This document shows positions 24,846-33,426 of a stretch of 64,000 bases of DNA, piece after piece. Numbering within the stretch: the first letter of the stretch is position 1; the number at the start of each line of letters is the position of its first letter. This DNA comes from an uncultured Draconibacterium sp. (GTDB lineage Bacteria > Bacteroidota > Bacteroidia > Bacteroidales > Prolixibacteraceae). The translations under genes were made by a program, and so were the position numbers. The notes under the pieces were generated by a model that was given only the letters and a program-made list of their open reading frames with translations, did not search any database and was not told where the DNA came from. The stretch spans positions 48,345 through 112,344 of the forward strand of contig NZ_CAJXYQ010000016.1 in assembly GCF_913063105.1 (NCBI RefSeq), in the 5' to 3' direction.

Positions 24846-25850
24846 ATGCAAAACAAAAACTCACGACGTAGCTTTATTGAAACAGGAATTAAATTTGTTG
24901 CCGCCAGCTCATTACTCTGCCCGGCAATTTGTTCATGTTCTGAAGGTTTTTACGACACACTTACGATTGATGAAGCAAAATGTATAGGTTGTGGCGATTG
25001 CGACGATGTTTGTAACTACAGCGCCATTCTGATGAGTGGAGTTTCCAGTTATTCGATAAACGTTACAGAGTGCACGCTTTGCAACTGGTGTGTGGATGTG
25101 TGCGACGACAATGCCATTCGAATGCCTGAAAAAAGTTACCTGATAAATGCAAGTGCCTGCACCGGTTGTAACGATTGTATTCCGTCGTGCAACTACAATG
25201 CCCTAAAAATTGCATCAAACAGCTATGCTATTAAATCGGGGTGCGTAGGTTGCGGCGACTGTATAACGGTTTGCAATAACGAGGGTAAGGCCATTGAATA
25301 CGAAAAAGAAAATTATACAGTATCCAGCGGAAAATGCCGTGGTTGCGTACAACGTTGTTCCGGCGCTTGCAAATACGGAGCCATTACCGAAGTTAACGGA
25401 AGGGCATCTATTGATAAAGATAAATGCACCAAATGTGGCGATTGCTTAAAAGCCTGCCCCCACAATGCCATTAATAATGCTTACGTAGAAATAGACCAGG
25501 AGAAATGCACCCATTGTGGCGAATGCTATGATGCCTGCACACACGATCAGATTGAAAAATCAGGCAACTCTGATATCGATAAATCCTATATTGAAAAACT
25601 ATCGTGCACCAATTGTGGCGAGTGCATTGATTCGTGCCCCGAAGACGCCATTTATATGCAGCAGACAGGTGAGTATGCTCCTGAAATATTAACAGAAAAC
25701 TGTACGGCTTGTGGAAATTGCTTTACCGCTTGTTCGGAGCAGAATGCCATTAGCAGGGAAACTGCCTCTGCCCAAATAAACCAAACTACTTGTATGAAGT
25801 GTAACAAGTGTATGGATGTATGTAATTACGATGCCGTAATTAGCGGATAA
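24846..25850 (+). CDS. Tat-exported polyferredoxin with ten [4Fe-4S]-type motifs
   Basis: 334 residues. The N terminus NSRRSFIETG followed by a hydrophobic stretch is a twin-arginine signal, so the protein should be exported folded with its clusters; cysteines at 25, 29 and 31 (ICSC) could give a lipoprotein anchor. The rest is almost wholly ferredoxin repeats: CIGCGDC, CTLCNWC, CTGCNDC, CVGCGDC, CRGCVQRC, CTKCGDC, CTHCGEC, CTNCGEC, CTACGNC and CMKCNKC, each followed by a fourth cysteine. That is up to ten clusters in about 290 residues, enough for a molecular wire several nanometres long. There is no catalytic domain. Last gene of the operon, followed by a strong terminator. Role inferred: electron carrier between inner-membrane polyferredoxin and outer membrane. 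Confidence 0.88.
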   Translation: MQNKNSRRSFIETGIKFVAASSLLCPAICSCSEGFYDTLTIDEAKCIGCGDCDDVCNYSAILMSGVSSYSINVTECTLCNWCVDVCDDNAIRMPEKSYLINASACTGCNDCIPSCNYNALKIASNSYAIKSGCVGCGDCITVCNNEGKAIEYEKENYTVSSGKCRGCVQRCSGACKYGAITEVNGRASIDKDKCTKCGDCLKACPHNAINNAYVEIDQEKCTHCGECYDACTHDQIEKSGNSDIDKSYIEKLSCTNCGECIDSCPEDAIYMQQTGEYAPEILTENCTACGNCFTACSEQNAISRETASAQINQTTCMKCNKCMDVCNYDAVISG

Positions 25851-25854
25851 AAAA

Positions 25855-25890
25855 AGTCTCTTCCTGTTTAAACAAGAAGAGACTATTATT
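25855..25890. terminator. Bidirectional intrinsic terminator
   Basis: AGTCTCTTC (25855-25863) pairs with GAAGAGACT (25876-25884). A/T runs on both sides serve the polyferredoxin operon on the plus strand and the convergent hydrogenase operon on the minus strand, where seven T follow. Confidence 0.85.
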
Positions 25891-25919
25891 CTAAAAATTA
25901 TTCAAACTTCTATTTCCGA

Positions 25920-26402
25920 TTAATGTTGGCGGTATTCGGCAATAATCTTTTTCACATCGGTTGGAGCCACTCGTCCGAATACTTTTTCGCCAACGGTAAC
26001 CACCGGTGCCAAACCGCAGGCACCTACACAACGCAGGCAGTTTATCGAAAATTTTCCGTCTTCGGTAGATTCCCCAACCTCTACTTTTAGCTGGCGTTTA
26101 AATTCGTTTAATACCTGTTCGGCACCCCGCACGTAACATGCTGTTCCCATACAAATTGAAATGGGATTTTCGCCCTGCGGAATCATGGTAAAAAAGCTGT
26201 AGAACGTTACAACTCCGTATACCTTTGCTACCGAACAGTTTAGCCCTTTAGCAATTACCTCCTGCACCTCGGCGGGTAGGTAACCCAATTTTCCCTGTAC
26301 TTTATGAAGTACATTTATCAGTTCACTTTCTTTATTCTCAAACTCTGCACAAATATCGAGAATGAGTTGTATGGTATTTTCTGCTAATTTAATTTTTGGC
26401 AT
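25920..26402 (-). CDS. hydC: NADH-dependent [FeFe]-hydrogenase NuoE-like subunit
   Basis: 160-residue thioredoxin-like [2Fe-2S] subunit (HydC/HndA, NuoE family). N-terminal helical bundle (LDICAEFENKESELINVLHKV, broken by the turn LGYLPAEV) and the cluster cysteines in CMGTACYVRGA and CLRCVGACGLAP. It passes electrons between the flavin subunit and the catalytic subunit. Last gene of the ten-gene minus-strand operon, 50 nt after hydA, convergent with the polyferredoxin operon. Confidence 0.95.
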   Translation of the reverse strand: MPKIKLAENTIQLILDICAEFENKESELINVLHKVQGKLGYLPAEVQEVIAKGLNCSVAKVYGVVTFYSFFTMIPQGENPISICMGTACYVRGAEQVLNEFKRQLKVEVGESTEDGKFSINCLRCVGACGLAPVVTVGEKVFGRVAPTDVKKIIAEYRQH

Positions 26403-26452
26403 TTTCTTACATTTTAAAAATTAAGCATTCAAAAATTCTCGCATTAATGCAA

Positions 26453-28204
26453 TTAAGTTCTATCAAAATATTTGGTATGTAGCAAATGATGCGCTTTATC
26501 GCTCATTGGTTCTCCCAGGAACTTTTCATACAATTCAATAATGTAAGGATTCTCGTGCGATTTTCGGATGGTTTTATTTTTATCTTCCTGATAAATTGCC
26601 TTTTGGCGTTTTTTCAGGATATTGACATCACCGTGATGGTAAGGCTGGCCCCCACCCCCAATACAACCGCCGGGGCAACTCATAATTTCGATGGCATGAA
26701 ATTCGCTTTTACCGGCCTGAATGTCTTCAAGCAACTTTCGTGCATTTCCAAGACCGTGGGCAATTCCAATTTTTATTGGTAAACCGTCAAAATCGATGGT
26801 TGCCTGCCGTATGCCTTCCATTCCGCGCAACTCATCAAAATCAACGCGTGGCAGTTCTTTTTTGGTATGCACCTCGTAGGCCGTACGCACTGCCGCTTCA
26901 ATAACTCCCCCGGTTGTTCCAAAAATTACTGCCGCACCGGTTGATTCTCCCATCGGATTATCAAACTCTTCGTTTGGCAATGCATTAAAATCAATATTCG
27001 ATAACTTAATTAATGCTGCCAGCTCGCGGGTGGTAATGGCATGGTCAACATCCGGGTTGTCGTTCACTTTAAACTCATCGCGGCCACACTCGTACTTTTT
27101 AGCCACACAAGGCATAATGGAAACCACTACCAGGTCTTCGCGCTTAACATTCATTTGCCCGGCAAAATAAGTTTTGGCAATAGCACCAAACATTTGCTGT
27201 GGCGAGCGTGCTGTTGAAGGGATATCCTTCATTTCAGGAAACTGGTGTTCAAAGAATTTAACCCAGGCCGGACAACATGAAGTTAAAATCGGAAGTTTTA
27301 CATCTTTGTCGCCTGCCAGGTGTTTACCCAGTCGGTTGAGCAGCTCGGTGCCTTCCTCCATAATGGTAAGGTCGGCAGCAAAATCGGTATCAAAAACGCG
27401 GTCGAAACCCAAACGGCGCAAAGCTGCCACCAGTTTACCGGTAACCAGACTTCCGGCTTCCATTCCAAACTCTTCGCCCAGTGCAGCACGTACTGCAGGA
27501 GCTGTTTGTACAATTACAGTTTTTGTGGGATCTGAAAGCGCACGTATCACTTTTCCGGTTTCGTCAACTTCGGTTAATGCTCCGGTTGGGCAAACTGCTA
27601 CACATTGCCCGCAGTAAGTACAAACCGAGTGATCGAGGTTCATTTCGAAAGCCGGTGAAACCACCGATTCGAAACCCCGGTTTATGGCAGACAAAACGCC
27701 CACTGTTTGCACTTCGTTACACATGGTTTCGCAACGGCGACACATGATGCATTTATCTACTTCCCGAATAATTGCCGGTGAAGTATCTTCGCGATAGGTT
27801 GATTGTTCGCCTTTGTAATGAATTTCGCGAATTCCAAGGTTGTGGGCCATGTCCTGCAGGTCGCAATTTCCTGACTTGGCGCAAATTAAACAATCAAACG
27901 GATGATCAGAAAGAATTAGTTCCATCACTGTTCGGCGAGCGTTAATCACACGCATTGAGTGGGTATTCACATTCATCCCTTCGTTTACTTCGGTGCAGCA
28001 GGCTGGTGCCAGGTTTCTTCGTCCGTCAACCTCAACCACACAAATCCTGCAACCACCGGGTTTGTTTTCAATATTCAGGTCGTCGAGTTTCATATGACAC
28101 AGGGTTGGAATATGCAAGCCAACACCCGATGCTGCTTCAAGAATTGTGGTACCTTTTTTTACCACAACGGGTTTATTATCTATTTTTAGATTTACTGTAT
28201 CCAT
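26453..28204 (-). CDS. hydA: NADH-dependent [FeFe]-hydrogenase catalytic subunit (HydA/HndD)
   Basis: 583 residues, complete. 2Fe-2S domain (C36, C52, C55, C70), NuoG-type cluster HPFDCLICAKSGNC, two [4Fe-4S] motifs (CIMCRRC near 152, CTYCGQC near 195) and an intact H-cluster domain: L1 TSCCPAW (C310 proton-path, C311 ligand), L2 MPCVAKKYE (C366) and L3 MSCPGGCIGGGGQP (C510, C514). All cluster ligands are conserved, so this is the canonical enzyme, in contrast to the 1-1724 paralogue and the sensory-type protein at 32059-33423. Works with HydB and HydC in NADH/ferredoxin-linked H2 turnover. The maturases HydE, HydF and HydG are not in the window. Confidence 0.97.
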   Translation of the reverse strand: MDTVNLKIDNKPVVVKKGTTILEAASGVGLHIPTLCHMKLDDLNIENKPGGCRICVVEVDGRRNLAPACCTEVNEGMNVNTHSMRVINARRTVMELILSDHPFDCLICAKSGNCDLQDMAHNLGIREIHYKGEQSTYREDTSPAIIREVDKCIMCRRCETMCNEVQTVGVLSAINRGFESVVSPAFEMNLDHSVCTYCGQCVAVCPTGALTEVDETGKVIRALSDPTKTVIVQTAPAVRAALGEEFGMEAGSLVTGKLVAALRRLGFDRVFDTDFAADLTIMEEGTELLNRLGKHLAGDKDVKLPILTSCCPAWVKFFEHQFPEMKDIPSTARSPQQMFGAIAKTYFAGQMNVKREDLVVVSIMPCVAKKYECGRDEFKVNDNPDVDHAITTRELAALIKLSNIDFNALPNEEFDNPMGESTGAAVIFGTTGGVIEAAVRTAYEVHTKKELPRVDFDELRGMEGIRQATIDFDGLPIKIGIAHGLGNARKLLEDIQAGKSEFHAIEIMSCPGGCIGGGGQPYHHGDVNILKKRQKAIYQEDKNKTIRKSHENPYIIELYEKFLGEPMSDKAHHLLHTKYFDRT

Positions 28205-28221
28205 AATTTTCGGTTTTCTGA

Positions 28222-30015
28222 TTAGGTTAAGGTTATTGCATGAAATTTACATTTCTCGTAGCACACGCCACATTTTATACACAAGGTTTGATCGATAAAA
28301 TGTGGAGCACGACGCTCGCCGGAGATTGCACCTACCGGGCAATTACGGAAACAGAGCGTACATCCTGTGCACAAATCTTCAACAATATCGTAACGCAACA
28401 ACGATTTACACTGTCCGGCCGGACAGGTGCCCTCGGCAACATGCGCCATGTATTCGTTTTCAAAATTGTTTATGGTTGAAAGTACGGGGTTGGGCGATGT
28501 TTGCCCCAAACCACACAGTGCTGTATCTTTTATCACCACGCTTAATTCTTTCAGCCTTTCAATGTCCTGCTCTTCGCCTTTTCCTTCAGTAATTTTATCC
28601 AGTAACTCGTGAAGGCGCTTATTTCCAACACGACACGGTGTACATTTCCCGCACGATTCTTCAAGGGTAAAGTCAAGATAGAATTTTGCAATCGATACCA
28701 TACAGTCGTTTTCATCCATAACAATCATCCCACCAGAGCCCATCATCGATCCGGCCGATAGCAGGTTGTCGTAGTCGATTGGAATATCAAGAAAATCTTT
28801 GGTTAAGCAACCACCCGATGGACCACCGGTTTGCACAGCTTTAAATTCTTTTCCATCTTTAATTCCTCCGCCAATATCGTAAATTACTTCGCGCAAGGTT
28901 GTTCCCATGGGTACTTCAATTAAACCAACATTATTGATTTTTCCGGCCAGGGCAAATACCTTTGTTCCTTTTGATTTTTCGGTACCAATGCTGCTAAACC
29001 AGGCGGCACCTTTATTAATTATTACCGGAATATTGGCAAAAGTTTCAACGTTGTTTACGTTGGTTGGTTTTCCCATGTAGCCTGAAACAGAGGGGAACGG
29101 TGGTTTAAAAGTTGGTTCGCCTCGCAAGCCTTCCATCGAATGAATCAGGGCTGTTTCCTCGCCACAAACAAATGCTCCGGCACCGTAACGTAATTCAATA
29201 TCAAAATTAAAACCGCTTCCCATTATATCATTGCCAATTAAGCCGTATTCCCGGGCCTGTCCTATGGCAATTTTTAATCGTTCAATCGCCAGTGGGTATT
29301 CTGCCCGGATGTAAATCAACCCTTTGTCGGCCCCAATGCAGTAACCACAAATGGCCATTGCTTCAAGCACCGAGTGCGGGTCGCCTTCCAGAATCGAGCG
29401 GTCCATAAAAGCTCCGGGATCACCTTCGTCGGCATTACAAACTACATATTTTTGTTCGTCCTCAACATTTTTGGTTATTTCCCATTTAAGGCCGGTTGGG
29501 AATCCGCCACCACCCCGACCACGCAGGCCTGAGTCTTTTACTTCTTTTATAACCTCATCGGGTGTTTTTTCGGTTAGGCATGTTCCTAGCGCCTGATAGC
29601 CATCGCGGGCGATGTATTCGTCGATATTCTCAGGATTGATAAATCCACAATTTTTTAAGGCAATTCGGATTTGCTTTTTGTAGAAATCCATGCCTTTTGA
29701 ATCGCTGATAATTTCAGCGTTATTGGGATCGGTGTACAACAGGCGTTTTACAGGTCTTCCTTTAACAATGTGTTCTTCAACAATTTCAACCACGTCGGAT
29801 GGCGAAACCTGAACGTAAAAAGTATTGTCGGGTAATACTTTAATAATGGGGCCTTTTTCGCAAAAACCAAAACAACCGGTCAGCACCACCTGCACTTCGT
29901 CTTCCAGGCCAAGATCTTGTATCAGTTTATTTAAGCGATTTTTAATCTCGTCGCTTTCAGATGCTTTACACCCCGTTCCGCCGCAGATTAAAAGATGCAT
30001 TTTGTAGTCAGTCAT
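28222..30015 (-). CDS. hydB: NADH-dependent [FeFe]-hydrogenase flavoprotein subunit (NuoF-like)
   Basis: 597 residues: N-terminal [2Fe-2S] thioredoxin-like domain (CGGTGC, CFGFC), NuoF core with NADH/FMN loops (GRGGGGFPTGLKWE near 165, YGAGAFVCGEETA), the [4Fe-4S] motif SCGKCTPCRVG and a C-terminal 2x[4Fe-4S] ferredoxin (CTGCTLCFRNCP, CIKCGVCYEKC). This architecture is that of electron-bifurcating HydB/HndC, which oxidises or reduces NAD(P)H at FMN. It lies 17 nt before hydA. Together with hydA and hydC it makes a complete trimer. Confidence 0.96.
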   Translation of the reverse strand: MTDYKMHLLICGGTGCKASESDEIKNRLNKLIQDLGLEDEVQVVLTGCFGFCEKGPIIKVLPDNTFYVQVSPSDVVEIVEEHIVKGRPVKRLLYTDPNNAEIISDSKGMDFYKKQIRIALKNCGFINPENIDEYIARDGYQALGTCLTEKTPDEVIKEVKDSGLRGRGGGGFPTGLKWEITKNVEDEQKYVVCNADEGDPGAFMDRSILEGDPHSVLEAMAICGYCIGADKGLIYIRAEYPLAIERLKIAIGQAREYGLIGNDIMGSGFNFDIELRYGAGAFVCGEETALIHSMEGLRGEPTFKPPFPSVSGYMGKPTNVNNVETFANIPVIINKGAAWFSSIGTEKSKGTKVFALAGKINNVGLIEVPMGTTLREVIYDIGGGIKDGKEFKAVQTGGPSGGCLTKDFLDIPIDYDNLLSAGSMMGSGGMIVMDENDCMVSIAKFYLDFTLEESCGKCTPCRVGNKRLHELLDKITEGKGEEQDIERLKELSVVIKDTALCGLGQTSPNPVLSTINNFENEYMAHVAEGTCPAGQCKSLLRYDIVEDLCTGCTLCFRNCPVGAISGERRAPHFIDQTLCIKCGVCYEKCKFHAITLT

Positions 30016-30035
30016 AGTCTAAGGTTTTAAGTGTT

Positions 30036-30431
30036 TTAATCGTCAATGGTTTTAAAGCTAACCGGAATTATTCCATCAACCAGCTCTCCACGTTTAATAT
30101 ATAAATCAATAATTTCGCGGGCTTTCTCCTTTTTAACATGGCCAAAAACCACAGATTCTTTGCCCGGAAGCGTTACTTCAACGGTTGGCTCGGCATAACA
30201 ATAACCCATGCAGCCGGTTTGTGTAACCACGGCATCAATGGCTTCCTGTTCCAGTTCTTCAACAAAAAATTTCATGGTTTCTTTTGCACCCGATGCAATA
30301 CCACAAGTAGCCATGCCCACTTTAACCTGCACCACCTCATCCGGGTTAACACTGTTTTCCCTGAGTTTAATTTTCGACTGTGCTTCTTCTTTCATCTTCC
30401 GAAGATCAGCCAATGATTTAATTTTTGTCAT
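30036..30431 (-). CDS. HndB-like (2Fe-2S) ferredoxin-domain protein
   Basis: 131 residues, thioredoxin-like ferredoxin of the HndB type found beside NADH/NADP-linked [FeFe]-hydrogenases. N-terminal basic helix (LADLRKMKEEAQSKI), then GMATCGIASGA and TGCMGYCYAEPTVEV. Only three cysteines remain where TRX-type ferredoxins have four, which is usual for HndB-like proteins as I recall them. Located 20 nt before hydB. It may act as a small electron-transfer or regulatory subunit of the hydrogenase. Confidence 0.88.
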   Translation of the reverse strand: MTKIKSLADLRKMKEEAQSKIKLRENSVNPDEVVQVKVGMATCGIASGAKETMKFFVEELEQEAIDAVVTQTGCMGYCYAEPTVEVTLPGKESVVFGHVKKEKAREIIDLYIKRGELVDGIIPVSFKTIDD

Positions 30432-30449
30432 ATCGCTCTTTTGTTTATG

Positions 30450-30998
30450 TTATTTTATTGCTTTAATATCCTCTAAGTTTGATTTTATTAATTCCAGAAT
30501 TCCGTGTCTGATTTCTTTTTGCTGAAACGACACATCTCCAAGCACTTCACGCAACTCATCCGAACTCAAACTAAATTCTCCCAGGCTTGTTTTGTGCAGG
30601 TAAACCAGGTTTCCTTTTTTATAACTCAGCAGTAAGAGGTATAAAGTTTCCCAAATATCACCCAAAGGTGGCCTGTCGATATTCGACAGTTTAAAAGTAG
30701 CTGTTAACCGGGTGCCCGAGTTAAGTTCCGATGCCAGCGAAAAGCTACCTCCTGATGCTTCTGCATTTTGTTTTAACAGTGGAAGTCCCAAACCAACTTT
30801 TCGTGTTGTTCGCGATGTAAAGAACGGGTTTACGGCTTTGACCAGCGTTTCCTTATCCATTCCACAGCCGTTATCATTAATAATCAGACAACAAAGGTCA
30901 TTTATTTTATCCTCCTCAACTATGATTTCAATCAACGTGGCATTTGCGCTAATCGAGTTTTGCACGATATCCAGAATATGTTCCGACAATGTTCTCAT
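30450..30998 (-). CDS. GHKL ATP-binding protein (histidine-kinase-like ATPase, no DHp domain)
   Basis: 182 residues. A stand-alone HATPase_c domain: N box DIVQNSISANA, G1 DNGCGMD, F/G2 region FFTSRTTRKVGLGLPLL. There is no phospho-accepting histidine domain, so it is more like a serine kinase or ATP-dependent switch. The last 70 residues are a separate helical tail. It overlaps the PHP gene upstream by four bases (ATGA). Proteins of this type recur beside NADH-dependent [FeFe]-hydrogenases; target unknown. Confidence 0.85.
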   Translation of the reverse strand: MRTLSEHILDIVQNSISANATLIEIIVEEDKINDLCCLIINDNGCGMDKETLVKAVNPFFTSRTTRKVGLGLPLLKQNAEASGGSFSLASELNSGTRLTATFKLSNIDRPPLGDIWETLYLLLLSYKKGNLVYLHKTSLGEFSLSSDELREVLGDVSFQQKEIRHGILELIKSNLEDIKAIK

Positions 30999-31735
30999 AG
31001 TAGCTCTACAAATCTCCCATCTTGCTGATTCAGTGCCATTTTCACCTCAGAAAAACTTAATTCACTAAGATTAAAAACAGAAAAAGCCGAGCCAATCTGT
31101 TCTAAAAAGTGCGCATCTGAATTATAAATTAACGAAATTTTATTTTCTAAAACATAATGTTTTCGAACATGCTTTTCAGTGGTTTTACCTGTTATTCCCA
31201 TTGCGTCAAATTCCAGGTTTTTAGGTATAAATCCGAGGTGACTGAATAAGCCGTTCATGGGCCGGTTAACATGGGCCGGGATAAAAATACCACCCAGTTC
31301 GTGCACGTACCTCTGCACTGAGCTTATTCCCTTTTTTAAGGCGGAAGTCAGGTAGTACGGAACAAGTTCAATTACGTTTTCTTCAGCATCAACCACGGGC
31401 TGGTAGCCAAAATGTCCGTCTGGATTCGGAATTCGGGAAATATTTTCTTCGAGGTATTGCTGAAAGTTGTCTAAGGCCTGATCGTTATCAAAAAAGACCA
31501 GACAGTGCACTTCTTCTTTTGTTGTAACCTCGGCTCCGGTTAAAACCAGTATTCCTGATTTTTGAGCCAGGTTGCGAATAACTTTTGCATTACGTGTTGA
31601 GTTATGATCGGTTATGCCAATAATATGCAAGCCTGCCTTTTGGGCCTGCTCCACAATTTGCTGTGGTGTCATTTCCAAATCGGCACAGGGCGAAAGTACG
31701 GTATGAATATGTAGGTCGGCCCTGAATTTTTGCAC
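30995..31735 (-). CDS. PHP-domain phosphoesterase
   Basis: 246 residues of the TRPH/PHP family: metal-binding DLHIHTVLSPCAD at the start, GITDHNSTRN, a middle AHVNRPMNG motif and a late NSDAHFLEQIG. These histidines and aspartates form the trinuclear metal site, so hydrolytic activity (phosphoester or nucleotide) is likely. It sits between the DRTGG and GHKL genes in the hydrogenase operon, four bases from its neighbour. The substrate could be a signalling nucleotide, but nothing shows which. Confidence 0.9.
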   Translation of the reverse strand: MQKFRADLHIHTVLSPCADLEMTPQQIVEQAQKAGLHIIGITDHNSTRNAKVIRNLAQKSGILVLTGAEVTTKEEVHCLVFFDNDQALDNFQQYLEENISRIPNPDGHFGYQPVVDAEENVIELVPYYLTSALKKGISSVQRYVHELGGIFIPAHVNRPMNGLFSHLGFIPKNLEFDAMGITGKTTEKHVRKHYVLENKISLIYNSDAHFLEQIGSAFSVFNLSELSFSEVKMALNQQDGRFVELL

Positions 31736-31739
31736 GCTG

Positions 31740-32072
31740 CTAAGTTATTGTTATGAATAAATTTCCGGCCATTTCAAAGGTTGCCTTATCGGTTCCCAAA
31801 ACAGGTATACCCTCTTCGTTACTGTGTGCCACAGTGTCTTCATCGGGTTCAAAACCTTTTACCAGAATAACGGCAGCCAACTCTTTAAGTGAGGCTATTG
31901 CCATTACATTCTGGTGGGTTTGCAGGGTAATCCACACTTGTCCTTCGTTGGCATTTCCCATTACATCGCTTAGCAAATCAGAAACGTACCCTCCTGTAAT
32001 CTCATTCTCGAGACCTGTTTTACCGGAAAATACTTTTAATCCAAATTTATCTACCAGTTCAGAAACCTTCAT
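31740..32072 (-). CDS. DRTGG-domain protein
   Basis: 110 residues covering little more than a DRTGG domain: MKVSELVDKFGLKVFSG at the start, a VSDLLSDVMGNA segment and GNLFITIT at the end. The ATG at 32072 has a very good GGAGG sequence 6 nt upstream and overlaps the end of the H-cluster gene by 14 bases; the longer frame to 32105 lacks this signal. DRTGG domains are small ligand-binding modules found near CBS and PHP proteins. A second one begins this operon at 33837-34181. Confidence 0.85.
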   Translation of the reverse strand: MKVSELVDKFGLKVFSGKTGLENEITGGYVSDLLSDVMGNANEGQVWITLQTHQNVMAIASLKELAAVILVKGFEPDEDTVAHSNEEGIPVLGTDKATFEMAGNLFITIT

Positions 32073-33423
32073 TTCTTCCTCCTTTTTTATTACAGTCTGC
32101 ATCAAAACGATTTTTTCCCCAGGCTTTTTCCAGGTTTTTTGTCGCTTTTTCTATGGTAATTTTTTTCTCGTTCAAATAACGGTTTTGCAGAAAAATACAA
32201 TCGGTCATTTTTGCTTTTCCCTGCACCATGTCTTCCGCCAATGCGTGGCAATTGGGAGCTCCGCAGCCACCACAATCAATACCCGGCAGCTGACATAAAA
32301 TCCGATCGGCTTTTTGCATTTTTTCCAAGGCTTTCAGGCGGTTGGTATCGAGCGCAAATACATAGTTGGGTTCAATGGGTGCGGCCTTTATTTTTTCCAT
32401 AAACTCCGTACTCAATTTTTCCGAACTCAACTCGCTTGCTTTCGGATATCTCTTCGATCGTTTTTGCAAACGTTCAACAGTCAGAAAACGATTTCCAGTT
32501 AACAAAATTCCTCCGGCACAGCCCTGATGACAGGACTTTAATTCCAAAAAATCGATTACCGGAACTTCGTCGTTCTCCATGCGTTCCAGTATTTTTACTA
32601 CATTATGAATACCGTCAACTGCCATTGAGTGGCGCTTAAAATGCCTGGCTTCTCCGCGGGGTAAACTCCATACAATACCGTCAAGTGTTAAGTTTTCTCG
32701 TAATGCCGAAGTATCGCTTTTTTCCTCTTTCTCAATTACTCGTAACACCTGGTTGTACAAATCATTCATGTTGATCAGGCCATCAACCACCGATTCTTTT
32801 TCGCCCAGCGGACGTTTAACGGCTGCCATTTTTGCCGAACAGGGCGAGATGTAAAAGATACCAATCTCGTTGCGTTTAATGCCTTGCCGGGTAAGTTTTT
32901 CAATGGCATAATGGGCGGCCAAATCGTGAGGTGCTTTTAAGGGTACAATATTTTCAACCAACGAAGGATAGCGCGATTGAATTAGTCGAACAATGGCCGG
33001 ACAAAAGGAAGAAATTAATGGTTTGTGTGTTGCTTTGGCCACTTCCTCTTTAATTTTTTCAATCAGTATCGAAATAGGCTGTTCAACCTCAAAAATATGG
33101 GTAAACCCAAGTTTCAGCAGAGCTTCATAAATTTTTCCTTCAGAATAAATATCCGGAAACTGGCCAATCATTACCGAGGGAAACAAAGCCACCCTGTACT
33201 TGTAATTTTGTAATTGTTCAAGATTATCATGATTTACATAAAAAGCATCTACTGGGCATGCCCGCAAACAGTTTCCGCAATCAACACAACGATCGGCATT
33301 AATAGCAGCAACACCACCTTTTATTCGAATGGCTTCTGTTGGGCACGCTTTCATGCAATGGGTGCAGCCCATACATTTCTTCGTATCCACTTTTATAGCA
33401 TGATATTTCTCAACAATCTTCAT
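32059..33423 (-). CDS. Sensory-type H-cluster protein (HydS-like, group C/D-like [FeFe]-hydrogenase homologue)
   Basis: 454 residues. Two N-terminal [4Fe-4S] motifs (CMGCTHCMKAC, CVDCGNCLRAC), an H-cluster domain, and a C-terminal single-cluster domain (CGGCGAPNC plus C409, CFeSP/RnfB-like). All four cubane ligands remain (C141, C195, C298, C302), but the surrounding loops are far from catalytic enzymes: L1 is SSFCPA, with Phe140 in place of the proton-transfer cysteine, L2 is SPCSAKM and L3 is LKSCHQGCAGG. Such replacements fit putative H2- or redox-sensing hydrogenases, known to sit beside phosphatase and kinase genes. Adjacent RsbW-like, GHKL, DRTGG, PAS and SpoIIE genes support a sensor role. 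Enzymatic turnover is expected to be weak. Confidence 0.88.
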   Translation of the reverse strand: MKIVEKYHAIKVDTKKCMGCTHCMKACPTEAIRIKGGVAAINADRCVDCGNCLRACPVDAFYVNHDNLEQLQNYKYRVALFPSVMIGQFPDIYSEGKIYEALLKLGFTHIFEVEQPISILIEKIKEEVAKATHKPLISSFCPAIVRLIQSRYPSLVENIVPLKAPHDLAAHYAIEKLTRQGIKRNEIGIFYISPCSAKMAAVKRPLGEKESVVDGLINMNDLYNQVLRVIEKEEKSDTSALRENLTLDGIVWSLPRGEARHFKRHSMAVDGIHNVVKILERMENDEVPVIDFLELKSCHQGCAGGILLTGNRFLTVERLQKRSKRYPKASELSSEKLSTEFMEKIKAAPIEPNYVFALDTNRLKALEKMQKADRILCQLPGIDCGGCGAPNCHALAEDMVQGKAKMTDCIFLQNRYLNEKKITIEKATKNLEKAWGKNRFDADCNKKGGRNEGF

Positions 33424-33426
33424 GGG

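Noticed and set aside
27174..27617. 147-residue plus-strand ORF inside hydA, and similar ORFs opposite hydB
   Set aside because: Antisense shadows of conserved hydrogenase codons; no family features.
32073..32105. Upstream start of the DRTGG gene at 32105
   Set aside because: The ATG at 32072 has a strong GGAGG at good spacing and gives the family-typical N terminus.
31753..32298. 181-residue plus-strand ORF opposite DRTGG and HydS-like genes
   Set aside because: Overlaps two well-supported minus-strand genes and shows no recognisable domain.
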